64,000 bases of DNA from contig CP136066.1 of assembly GCA_032622095.1 (NCBI GenBank), positions 94,383,319 through 94,447,318 on the forward strand. Reading direction: 5' to 3'. Shown piece after piece: positions 34,959-44,726 of the stretch. The position numbers and the translations under genes are program-made. Within the stretch, counting starts at the first letter, position 1; the number at the start of each line of letters is the position of its first letter. This DNA comes from Siphonodentalium dalli (taxonomy: Eukaryota > Mollusca > Scaphopoda > Gadilida > Siphonodentaliidae). The notes under the pieces were generated by a model. The model did no database searches, was not told where the DNA came from, and saw only the letters and a list, made by a program, of their open reading frames with translations.

Positions 34959-35560
34959 TTCAGAACATATCAACACACGGTGTATTCAGAACATATCAAC
35001 ACACCGTGTAATCAGAACATATCAACGCACGGTGTATTCAACTACATTCAGAACATATCAACACACGGTGTGTTTGGAACATATCAACACACGGTGTATT
35101 CAACCACATTCAAAACATATCAACACGGTTTATTCAGAACATATCAACACACGGTGTATTCAACTACATTCAGAACATATCAACACACGGTGTATTCAAC
35201 TACATTCAGAGCATAACACACGGTGTATTCAGATCATATCAACACACGGTGTATTCAGAACATATCAACACACCGTGTAATCAGAACATATCAACGCACG
35301 GTGTATTCAACTACATTCAGAACATATCAACACACGGTGTGTTTGGAACATATCAACACACGGTGTATTCAACTACATTCAGAACATATCAACACGGTTT
35401 ATTCAGAACATATCAACACACGGTGTATTCAACTACATTCAGAACATATCAACACACGGTGTATTCAACAACATTCAGAGCATAACACACGGTGTATTCA
35501 CAACATATCAACACACGATGTATTCAGAACATATCAACACACCGTGTATTCAGAGTATAT
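34959..35560 (+). repeat. minisatellite with 269-bp higher-order unit
   Basis: Short units of AGAACATATCAACACACGGT followed by GTATTC, some with an ACTACATTC insert, are organised in a larger block that repeats after 269 bp (34980-35216 matches 35249-35485 closely). ORFs of 114 and 207 codons through it are repeats of HINTRCIQ and STHGVF words and are not genes. Confidence 0.85.
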
Positions 35561-35837
35561 CGGCAAAAACTTCGTTAAATTTGGAGGAGTGACCTTGGAA
35601 ATATGGCCGATATCAGCCGATATCCTTATTATTTTGGCTGCCACTTTTTGCTGTGCGACAAGCGGGATTCGGAATCAGTGGAAATGTTGCCAAAATAAAG
35701 CAATAGTTCCAATAATTCAGTTTTTAATGCGACACCTCCTCCATCCGCGCCTTGACTATATAATGCAAATTTTTTTGGCGCATAATTTATATGACGTTTC
35801 TGTCAACAGCGCGTGGCCGCTGTTCTTGCTCATAAAC

Positions 35838-36240
35838 CTCGTATAATTTTTACGTCTTTTCTGAACTGTCAAAAAAGTCCTATGAAAATACGAGGTTCGG
35901 TCACATACCTAAAACTCTTATTTATGATTGGATTTGATAAGAATTTATATGATGTATTTTGATACGTAGATTCCGAATCCGAGAAAAACACTTTTCGCGC
36001 GAAAAATGGTTTTACGAGGTCTTTGAATACAGCCGACGAAATTTCAGTATGTTAATTTTGGCGCTTGTGTCGCCTTCGGTGCGCGCCAAAACGTGAGATA
36101 ATGCCGCATGTTTTGGGGCGCCCCGAAAGCGACTCAAACGCCAAATTTTGCAACAATATATCTTGTCGCTTACGGCGCGCGCAAAAACATGAGACATTTC
36201 GCATTTTTTAGCGCACGCCGAAAGCACCATTATGAAGTGA
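35838..36240. repeat. GC-rich inverted-repeat element fragment
   Basis: Contains TTTGAATACAGCCGACGAAA, GCGCGCCAAAACGTGAGA, TTACGGCGCGCGCAAAAACA and an inverted companion near 35840-35890 (CCTCGTATAATTTTTACG). It is related to 27036-27190. Probable non-autonomous element. Confidence 0.45.
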
Positions 36241-37220
36241 CCCTAATAGTAATCCTTACTTCCCCATGCATGGTCATTCATAGCAATACTAAAGGTAATT
36301 TAATTTCGTCATATCATGACAGTGATATATGTTTGTTACACGCTTGTTCCTAGAATTACAGTGTTCCTGTCAAGACATATATTTACAAATCCATATGCCG
36401 TACATGTTCCATATATACGCATTCCGTTGACAACAAAAGAAGTACATTTATGACGTTCGCCTCAACCAGGAAACCGGAACTATAAAATAAAAGCATCATC
36501 ATACATTACAAACAATTGCTTAAGCCGCATATGTATACTGATTCTTGGACGGGTGGTGTGTAATACACACAGAATGACACGTGTATGTTAATGTGTTTGT
36601 CGATCTATGGCACTCTCGTGTTATCCTTCCGCGCTGGCGCTCATGCCGTATTAGCAAATCCATTAGCACACTCGTGTCGTTAGAACTGTGTATATATAAT
36701 TTTATCATATGACTCAATCATTATTTACGTTGGAAAGTATGTCATAAATCAATTTCATATGAACTACTAGTTCATATCACCTTCCGATAATTTGATTGGT
36801 TTGTTGACAAAAAGTGTGTTCTGATTGGCTGAATGGCAGCCTGGGCCGAGCCGCATCTCTAACTAAATGCAGGTCAAATTCGTGCACGCCAATCAACGCG
36901 ATGCCGAAATTCTCGCAATTGTAATCTTGAAATATATAGTTTTGGACATTGTTATACGATAAATAGAATATGTAATTCGTATTTATCTAATAAACAAACG
37001 AAATAATGTCACAAACTGAGAACAGAATAGCGCACTATATCTTCGTGTGCATATTATTTCTGCTAGTTCACCAGGTGTAATTGGGCTTCCGGTGCAATGA
37101 AGTGACGTCACATTAACCTTTTGCTGCCGATGTCATATAGTTACTTTGTGATTTGTGTGCGTTTTGGACATCATAATCAATTTATAGGTGTCATATGATA
37201 AATAGAATATGTAATTCGTA
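36241..37220. other. non-coding stretch
   Basis: No gene was seen. A ~30-bp word (GATAAATAGAATATGTAATT CGTATTT) occurs twice, near 36957 and 37196. Confidence 0.5.
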
Positions 37221-37334
37221 TTTCTCTCATATGATATTTATGAAACTCGTCACGAATTTTCAGTTTTCTCTCGCCGGAGGCTCGAGAAAACTGAAAATTC
37301 TTAGACTCGTTTCATAAATATCATATGAGAGAAA
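37221..37334. repeat. long palindrome, ~50-bp arms
   Basis: TTTCTCTCATATGATATTTA, then GAATTTTCAGTTTTCTC, pairs with its inverse after a centre TCGCCGGAGGCTC. This is the same class as 15731-15872 and 26213-26366. Confidence 0.8.
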
Positions 37335-37983
37335 CACTCATTTCATATCCTCTATATATATACCCAAAGTTGTTACCTGCAGACTGATGGGACACATTCA
37401 TATACCCCCTGGCAAAACTTCGTTTGCGCGGGATAATTAAACACTAAATGAAGACAAACATCAAATCAAATTTTGGAAGTATTGATTTTTCAAGATAATT
37501 TTCATTGTAATTCAAGTGGAATTCTAAAACATGCCCGCATTATGTTTGGTCGTGAGTTGCTAAGTTTTCGATTTACAATTGCAACATCGGCCGCTAATCG
37601 GTTAACACATTTTGAATGAAGCACGACGTCATGACAACGAGCGTAAAATGCGTCACCGCGCAGCCATGGGTCAGGTAATCGAGTCAACCACTCACATATG
37701 TTTACTTTTGATATCGCAAGCTGCAAGACAGAGAGAGTGGAGTCACATCGCTACGCTGGTCTGAGCAGGGGACTGAACTCTACCTGGCAGTTTGTACAGA
37801 TACCGTTGACATGCATGAAGTTAAATTATTCCGACTCTGTTCCAAATAAACCCGTGGAACGTGACCAGCGATTTGATATTCGAAAAATAGGATATCTCAC
37901 TTCATGGCATGTACATGTAATATATACCGATATATGGAGAATTTCGTGCAATTTCATTCAATTATTTTGGTGGATTGAATTAG

Positions 37984-38360
37984 AAGGGGGACAAACATAC
38001 AGCTGTGGTCGGCGGGTGTTATTTTCAGCGTTTTTCACGTACAATAAAATTCATATGTAGCGAATTCGACTGCATCGTATGGGTTGATATGTTCACTTTC
38101 GCTACAGCTAGCTATTTGCCAATTTGCTCCTGGATGCAGAGGGGTATTCGCTTCATGATATGATGTCCCTTTCCGCGGTCAGGAAGCTAGGGGAAGTACG
38201 GTCGGTGCCTTTTTGGATTTTGCGTATACCGGACGGAACATGTTGCAAGTTATGGGCTATAGTATAATAGTGCCGTTTCCGCTCGAACTATCGACTTGGG
38301 AGTTGGCACATATATATACATGTCTATTCTGCACAGTAGAGTATGCCCCATCTCGTTCGG
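37984..38360. repeat. partial copy of the 2881-4303 repeat
   Basis: Shares GGTCGGCGGGTGTTATTTTC, GCTACAGCTAGC, GATGCAGAGGGGTATTCGCT, GATGTCCCTTTCCG and CTCGAACTATCGACTTGGG with the block at 2881-4303. Confidence 0.65.
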
Positions 38361-40007
38361 ACACATGGGGGAGGTGCGGTCGTGGGTCAGGGACGTGGCT
38401 AGAGGGTCTCCGTTGGGGGTGGGGTGTCCACCTTGGTAAATTCCAACTGCACCCCCCCCCCTTGAATCAGAATGAAACCAAACACAAGTTTTGCATAATT
38501 CCGTTGCACCCCTTTGCACATCAGTAGTGCTCAGGCCTATAATATCCTATATATTCATAAACCATGGTTCTATATTCCCGGTATGAGACCATTAAGATAT
38601 TTTAACATTTAAATTGCATAAATCCTAAGGTTGGAAAATTTCCAGCTGATGACCATTTCAGTCCAAAATTTTGACCAAAAATAAGAAAATATGCAAATAT
38701 TGGTCCAAAAACAATTAATTCCCCCAATAAATTGTTTGAAAATCAAACTACAAGAACGTTTTCAACCTATTGTTTGTGTGAAATTTCCAACTAATGTTTT
38801 GGCAGGTATGAAATTTCCAACTGTTGAACATTTTGAGACACCCCCCAACCCCCCCCCCCCCCCTGTCGCCACGTCTCTGGTCGGGTGCGGACGGTCGGAT
38901 GCGGTCGGCTTTTATTAGGACCAATCATCACAGCCATCTAGCCGATCATGACAACTAAAATGATAGTTGTCAAATTACTTCATGAACATACGTTACTTTT
39001 GTCACACAAACATGGCCATTGAGCGTGACTGGAGTCGATATAAAGGTACCATCAGACCATAATGCGATCGGTCATTCGAATTGTGGCTACGTGTGTGGAC
39101 ATATATTTTCCGGTTCCTCGTTCTTTTTGGCGACAGCGCGACAAATGTCTAATGACCGGACGGTCTGATATAAATCGACTATCGTTTGATCACGCGAAAT
39201 ATTCATTCAGCGGTGTATTGCGCCGATAACTTATTCCGGATCCCGGAATCAAATACGGGAATCGGTAATTCTTTTCCTGTTGCAACCGTCCTTTGTGTAT
39301 CATGTCTGATGACCTATATATATTTCCTCATCGAAAATATCCGACAAAATACGGTGAAAAAAGATAGCCGAGGAAACAATATCGGAAGCATGGGATAAAT
39401 GCAGACGGCGATTTCGATGTAAAACGAACAAAGTAAAATGTGATTTTTGTACACACTTCTACCACTGCAGCCATGCTAAAGTGTTATGAACAGATCGGTC
39501 TGAGTATTGCGGTCGTTTAAACATTGCAGAAATTCTTGCGATACAAATGAACAGTTGCAACAGACGAGGAACAAAAAACACCACCAAAAATATCACAAAA
39601 AGAAACCACGATCGAGAAAAATGCATCAGAAACGGAAGCTATTTCGAACGCAGATTTGCGTGAATGTATATGGATTAGCTACTTCAATAAGCAATTAGAA
39701 AAATTTCTTTTGACATTGTAAAATTTCGTAGAAAGAATAAACATAAAAGTGAAAACGTAGATAATAAGCATAGAAGTAATGACCAAATTGCATATTGAGG
39801 ATGACGATAATTGTTGTTGTGGTGGTGATGAGGAGAATGTTGCGGATGACTGATGATGACGACGACGATGACGACTTTGATGATGATTTTGAGGATGACG
39901 ATAATTGTGGTGGTGTTAACGATGGGAATGTTGCGAATGAGTGATGATGAGGAAGCCGACGACAACGTTGAGATGCACATAGGAAGCACACAATAAAGTG
40001 CATTCTT
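38361..40007. other. non-coding stretch with GAT-rich microsatellite
   Basis: Poly-C tracts lie near 38451 and 38852. Imperfect GATGA/GACGA trinucleotide-rich sequence occupies 39790-39960. A short duplicated phrase (gtgaaatttccaactaatg / atgaaatttccaactgttg) is near 38780-38825. No gene was recognised. Confidence 0.55.
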
Positions 40008-40013
40008 TTATAT

Positions 40014-40107
<94 letters not shown>

Positions 40108-40200
40108 AGGCACCCTGTGTGAGACTCGCATATATAAGAGAATGCATTGGCACAGGGTTTTCGCAAAATTTCAGGAAGCCCCAGTCACGACTGGGTTAAA
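40008..40200. mobile_element. TTAA MITE remnant expanded by a (TA)n microsatellite
   Basis: An AT dinucleotide tract (40012-40104) replaces one arm of the hairpin cassette. The right side keeps TGTGTGAGACTCGCATATAT, AAGAGAATGCATTGGC and the end segment TTTCAGGAAGCCCCAGTC, up to GGGTTAA. Confidence 0.6.
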
Positions 40201-40430
40201 TTAAAATTATCTGATACTGATCGGTATGGCGCTCGGTGATGATATTGGAGTATCAGAATTAGTTTTATTTACCAAAGTAATGTATGGAGATGACGAGAGC
40301 TTCCGTAGTAGTCCGTATCTTCGCTCTTCGAAAATGTGTCATTAGGGAATATCCCCCCCCCAATATTTTCCATAGAACATTAAACTGTTCAGCTATGATG
40401 TGTGTATCTTTTCTATTGTAAATGCATCTT

Positions 40431-40900
40431 AAAGGCCCACTTAATTTTTGAACCCCAGATAATTTAAAAACAATATAAGTCGTATTATATACTATTTGAA
40501 AGAGGAAACTCCATCAGATTGAATTATCAACTTATTCGGTGTAATAAACTGTGAACATGTTATTTTTGTTGAGATACCGACTTGGAGTTCTGTGCTCAAG
40601 TTTCAGTATTTTCAATGGAAGGGGAATAACTCTATATCTTAAGATAGAGGGTTATTCCCTTCCATTGAAAATAAATTTTTAGTTTGAATTCTGTTAAATT
40701 CTTGGAGACATAACGGGGGGAATCTTTCTATGATTTCAACTGTTTTCTATTTCTCAATGGGCATCTTCTGAGACACAGACGTTTCAAATGGTGATAAATT
40801 ATAGTATTTTAATCATATTACATGGCATAGATTGTTATTAAAACCGTATATCAAGGCACTATAAAAATAATCTGTGACTCAAAAATTAAATGGGCCTTTA
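40431..40900 (+). mobile_element. ~450-bp MITE (family A), copy 3
   Basis: AAAGGCCCACTTAATTTTTG at the left and AAAATTAAATGGGCCTTTA at the right, with a central hairpin at 40611-40673 (CAATGGAAGGGGAATAACTC and its inverse). The Polinton target duplication begins only about 15 bp to its right. Confidence 0.8.
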
Positions 40901-40915
40901 AAGTGAAATATGTGC

Positions 40916-40921
40916 AACACC
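40916..40921. repeat. Polinton left target-site duplication AACACC
   Basis: AACACC directly precedes the terminal AGTAGT and is repeated exactly at 55374-55379 after the other terminus. Polinton integrases make 6-bp duplications. Confidence 0.9.
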
Positions 40922-41714
40922 AGTAGTATTAAGAGAAGGCATTATCTCTGTAATATATAAGTGAGGGGGACAAGGAAAGTGTTCAACGTTACATTATCGA
41001 CTAATTGCCTTAGGGTGTGGTCATTTGGAATCCCCACCCCCACGGGATTTCATAAATACTACTTATCGAATGTTAAACGATACATTACCGACTAATTTAT
41101 ATAGGTGTAGTCGTCGTATGAGAATCCCCCACCCCCCACGGGATTTCGTAAATAGTATTTAACGAATGTAAACGTTACAATAACGACTAATTTATATAAG
41201 TGTATCAAAAATGAGCTGTTTTACAAGGCAGATCTTATAGTCATACTAAATAGTAACTACTTTAAAAGCACATCCAAGCTACAATACGACCTATTTTATG
41301 TTAGGTAATGATGTATGTTTATTTCAGATGGTATAGTCAGGCAAAATATTTCTAGGCAGATGTTATAGTCAGAATAGTTGAAGGCATAGCCAATATTTTA
41401 GTACGCCCGATTAAATACATGTAGTGATATGTAACTATATATAGGCATATAGTTAGTAGGTTAGTTATGATAGGTTAGTGAAATAATACTGTTATCCTGA
41501 GATGATGTTAAAATGATATGAATTATTCCCTAGTGAATAACCCCGTGCATGTAAAAAACCACAGGGGCTAAAACACATGGAACATTTTGTTAGTGGCGGA
41601 ACTTTTCTTCTCATTTATTGTAGATTTGTAGGAAACACGATTCGATCTCATAAAACTCGATATTACAGAGTCTCGTAGAAATCGAAATGTGGAACCCAAC
41701 ACTTTAGTTCCTTT
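40922..41714 (+). repeat. Polinton left terminal inverted repeat
   Basis: Starts AGTAGTATTAAGAGAAGGC. It is complementary to 54581-55373 with no difference found by eye over 793 bp. Within it, two CACGGGATTTC(A/G)TAAATA blocks and three ACGACTAATTTATATA-type blocks repeat in tandem (about 41000-41215), possible sites for the terminal protein or integrase. Confidence 0.9.
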
Positions 41715-41761
41715 AATGATTAATAATGATAACAAACATAACAATAAAATATATAAATACA

Positions 41762-42489
41762 TTATTCCTCTACAGGTGAATTGCTCGGTCTAATATCGTC
41801 AGTTGATGTCTGCTCATCCGTAGATGATGAGTTTCGTCGCCTATGGTGTACGTTGTATGGTCTGTACCGTCTTCTGATCCTATTAACCGCAGGCCATATA
41901 TTATTCTCCATTCGCATGACTGCTGAATGTCTTTCATTGTTCAATAAAGTCCCATCAGGTATTAATGGGTCAGACAATGAAATCCACCCAGCAGCCTTCT
42001 GAATCAGTAGGCAAGAAAGACGAAAGGTTTTCATCCTTAATTCGGATAGAAAAGAACATTCAACTGAAAAAAATAAATATATATCTGTAAACAATAGTAA
42101 TTAATCTATATTTAAATATAAAATATTTATCGTAAAGCTCCTAATTTATTTTTATCAAAACTAATTCGATATAAATATACTTTAAAATGCAATAATACAT
42201 CAAAACCTATAATTTCACACGATAAAAAAAAAAATATCTGTGAAAACAAAGAATGTATCAAAAATAATGCAAATCAATTAAATAATAACCTACCTATTAT
42301 TAAATCATAAATTCTATCCAAAATGGTGTCCGCAGTCAAATCCCCGTCACAGTAGCGTACCCAAGCGTCTACAAATTCTCGCCTATAATATTGCAACCGC
42401 TGCTGTTTAAACTCATATTCAACGCGAACAACATTCAAAAAATGAATAATTCTTATAATTTGTGAAAATGCTAAATAATAAGGTTCCAT
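41762..42489 (-). CDS. unknown Polinton gene, predicted two exons
   Basis: Minus-strand gene just inside the left TIR, read toward the end of the element. The ATG at 42489 opens exon 1 (to 42294); exon 2 is 42063-41762. The predicted 230-bp intron (42293-42064) starts GTAGGT and ends TTTTTTTCAG, and joining keeps one frame for 165 residues. Without splicing, exon 1 would stop after four more codons plus one. The N-terminal half is helical and aromatic (QIIRIIHFLN, QQRLQYYRREF); the C-terminal half has an Arg-rich run (NRIRRRYR, HHRRRNSSS) and an acidic tail. The frame is open upstream of the ATG to about 42585, so a further 5' exon is possible. No family was recognised. Confidence 0.5.
42064..42293 (-). 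other. predicted intron of the minus-strand gene
   Basis: The donor ATAG|GTAGGT and the acceptor after a T-rich tract ending CAG are both consensus. Phase is conserved across the junction. Confidence 0.5.
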
Positions 42490-42881
42490 AATTCCTAGTT
42501 TAAATTTCGAAAAAATTGTAAGCAAAAGACGCCCAAACTCCAACAAACTCTTATAAAGTAAACGAAAAGCAATTAATTTATCCAGTTAAATACCACATAA
42601 TTTATATATGACATCAAGATGTCATGTCAAGAAAGCAATAAAAAAAAAAGTCATTAATCATTATCATAAAAGATATTAACAGAATATCTTACATAGTTAC
42701 CAATAACCATTTCAATGAAATGATTATAGATATGTTTTTAAAAACAACATAGTTTCATATAAACAACACCTGAGTATTTCATCAACGTTACAAAAAACTT
42801 GAACACATTAATATCTGACAAATTTAATGTTTAAATTACCTAAAATAGAACTAGATAGTATTAATGGCGCCAACTCTATCT

Positions 42882-42890
42882 CTATATAAG
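42882..42890 (+). promoter_or_regulatory. TATA box of the polymerase transcript
   Basis: CTATATAAG lies about 60 bp before a consensus splice donor and 390 bp before the polymerase ATG. A start site about 30 bp downstream would give a first exon of roughly 35 bases. Confidence 0.55.
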
Positions 42891-42949
42891 CTGAATAGAA
42901 TTAAAGCATTTATTAAGGTGCACGCTTTAAAGAATTACAGATTTAAAAG

Positions 42950-43255
42950 GTAAGTCATTTTTTTTATTTTTTATTTTTATTTTCGTCTTATAATCAGCAT
43001 TTAATCGCAAACTGGCAAATTACAAACGATATATAATCCAAGTAATCATCAGATAAAAATCCTGGTAACTCATTTTTATAAAAAATTGTTGAAGTTAGCG
43101 CCATTCACGTCTTTGAACATATTCATATTAACCGAATCTTTCGGGAAAATGCATTCAAAAGCATTTTTTATATACTGTTTCATCTATATCATCAAAGCTC
43201 TCTAATTTATCCCTAATCATAACCTAAATCAAAGTCCCATAAATTTGCCTTTCAG
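42950..43255 (+). other. predicted 5'-UTR intron before the polymerase
   Basis: The donor AAAAG|GTAAGT at 42950 is a full consensus. The acceptor TTTGCCTTTCAG ends at 43255, just 20 bases before the ATG at 43276. The 306-bp interval is T-rich near its start and has no ORF. Confidence 0.6.
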
Positions 43256-43275
43256 ATTTCCATATTGTCGCAATA

Positions 43276-44694
43276 ATGGCTACGGAAGATGCCTTAAATA
43301 TACAGCCGGGACCGTTTTATGAGATCACAAAAACGAGAGAAATTCGTTCCAAAAAGTTCAAAGTCACTAACAAAGTTTATAGTTTAAAATTTCTCAATAT
43401 ACCACATATATTCGAATCACAAGATATAGAACAATTATTTGACGATATACTGAACCATGTTGCACCAGCGTCTGATTTAGATGAATGGGGAGAGAGATAT
43501 GTTAGATTAACTTTGAGCCATCCAACATTAGACCTAGATTTATGGGTGGATTTTCAAAAAGATACTATCAAAGGCAAAGATATTATTAATAAAATTGAAT
43601 CAATTCAACACAGCAAACAAGAATTCCGTATTGACGGAACTATTATTATGGATATAACGATAGCATATATTCCTATGGGTTCTGGTCGAATTTTATCGTT
43701 GAATCAGAAGCTTACATCGTCGAATCAAATTATCACAATGCCAGAATGTTCAGGACAGTGTACAGATAATTTATGTCTACCTATGTGCATCGTTATGGCG
43801 AGAGAAATGATTAAAATACCAGGCAACAAAAATGATGAATTATATATGAAAAATGTTAGAAATTTTTCCAACACACGCAGAAAATATAATTCCAAGTATA
43901 GAATCAAACAAGCTATACAACTATCTCATGAAGCAGAAATCGATATATCGTCACCCTGCGACCTATCTGATGTTCAAAAAATACAATGTTTTTTACAAAA
44001 CGAAATGTGTATAATCGTCAAAGACAATTGTGATAGAATAATATGGAGAGGAGAAACTACAGCTACAGCTATTATTTATATTATATACCATAACAAACAT
44101 TATTGGTTAATGAAAAATGCAGATGGATTGAAATGTTTAAAGCACAAAAATACATGTCCACTATGTGGTAAAATGTATGTGAAATCACATACATGTACCA
44201 AAATATGTAAATTCTGTAATGGAGAATTACCTTGCAATTTTGATCCATTTACAGCTGTTAAATGTGATACGTGTGATATTGTATGCAAATCACAAAAATG
44301 TTTCGAAAATCATATTCGGAACAACGTCTGCGATAAGTATATTAAATGTGATGTATGTATGCATACATACGGAAAAACACAAAACCATAGATGTTACCAT
44401 AGATACTGTAGAAATTGTTGCTCATTTTATAATGAAGAAAATCAACATAAATGCTTTATTACAGCGTTAGAATCAAAAAAAGTTTTTAAAAATACTAATT
44501 ATATATTCTATGATATCGAAACATATTGCGACGAAAATAATAGACATATACCATATCTTGTTTGTGCACATATTGTTTGTCAATCCTGTATCAATATATC
44601 TGATTTTTCTTTTAAGACATGTTTGCAATGTGATCGTACAAAATATTATAATTTTGGAGTAGACTGTATAGATCAATTTGTTCAGAAAATTTAA
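43276..44694 (+). CDS. PolB: Polinton DNA polymerase B, N-terminal part
   Basis: 472 codons. Protein-primed family B polymerase copies the linear element from its ends. The N-terminal ~280 residues are the variable Polinton leader, with a possible Cys/His pair in 'DNLCLPMC' and 'NKHYWLMKN' contexts reminiscent of the OTU-like region of some Polinton polymerases (weak). About residues 285-405 are Cys/His-rich zinc-finger repeats (CPLCGKMYVKSHTC, CKFCNGELPC, CDTCDIVC, CDVCMHTYG). ExoI appears as FYDIETYCDE near residue 412. The ORF ends at TAA 44692-44694 before ExoII; the remainder lies in another frame from 44727. A single-base change in the A/T run at 44686-44697 explains the break. The ATG follows a predicted intron. 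Confidence 0.85.
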   Translation: MATEDALNIQPGPFYEITKTREIRSKKFKVTNKVYSLKFLNIPHIFESQDIEQLFDDILNHVAPASDLDEWGERYVRLTLSHPTLDLDLWVDFQKDTIKGKDIINKIESIQHSKQEFRIDGTIIMDITIAYIPMGSGRILSLNQKLTSSNQIITMPECSGQCTDNLCLPMCIVMAREMIKIPGNKNDELYMKNVRNFSNTRRKYNSKYRIKQAIQLSHEAEIDISSPCDLSDVQKIQCFLQNEMCIIVKDNCDRIIWRGETTATAIIYIIYHNKHYWLMKNADGLKCLKHKNTCPLCGKMYVKSHTCTKICKFCNGELPCNFDPFTAVKCDTCDIVCKSQKCFENHIRNNVCDKYIKCDVCMHTYGKTQNHRCYHRYCRNCCSFYNEENQHKCFITALESKKVFKNTNYIFYDIETYCDENNRHIPYLVCAHIVCQSCINISDFSFKTCLQCDRTKYYNFGVDCIDQFVQKI

Positions 44695-44726
44695 AATGTT
44701 CACAACAAAGGAATGAAGCCTACTAT

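Noticed and set aside
34959-35560. CRISPR-like array
   Set aside because: Repeats are contiguous with no unique spacers of constant length, and the setting is eukaryotic.
34936-35846. ORFs of 114 and 207 codons
   Set aside because: They translate a minisatellite; the peptide is repeated repeat-unit words with no domain.
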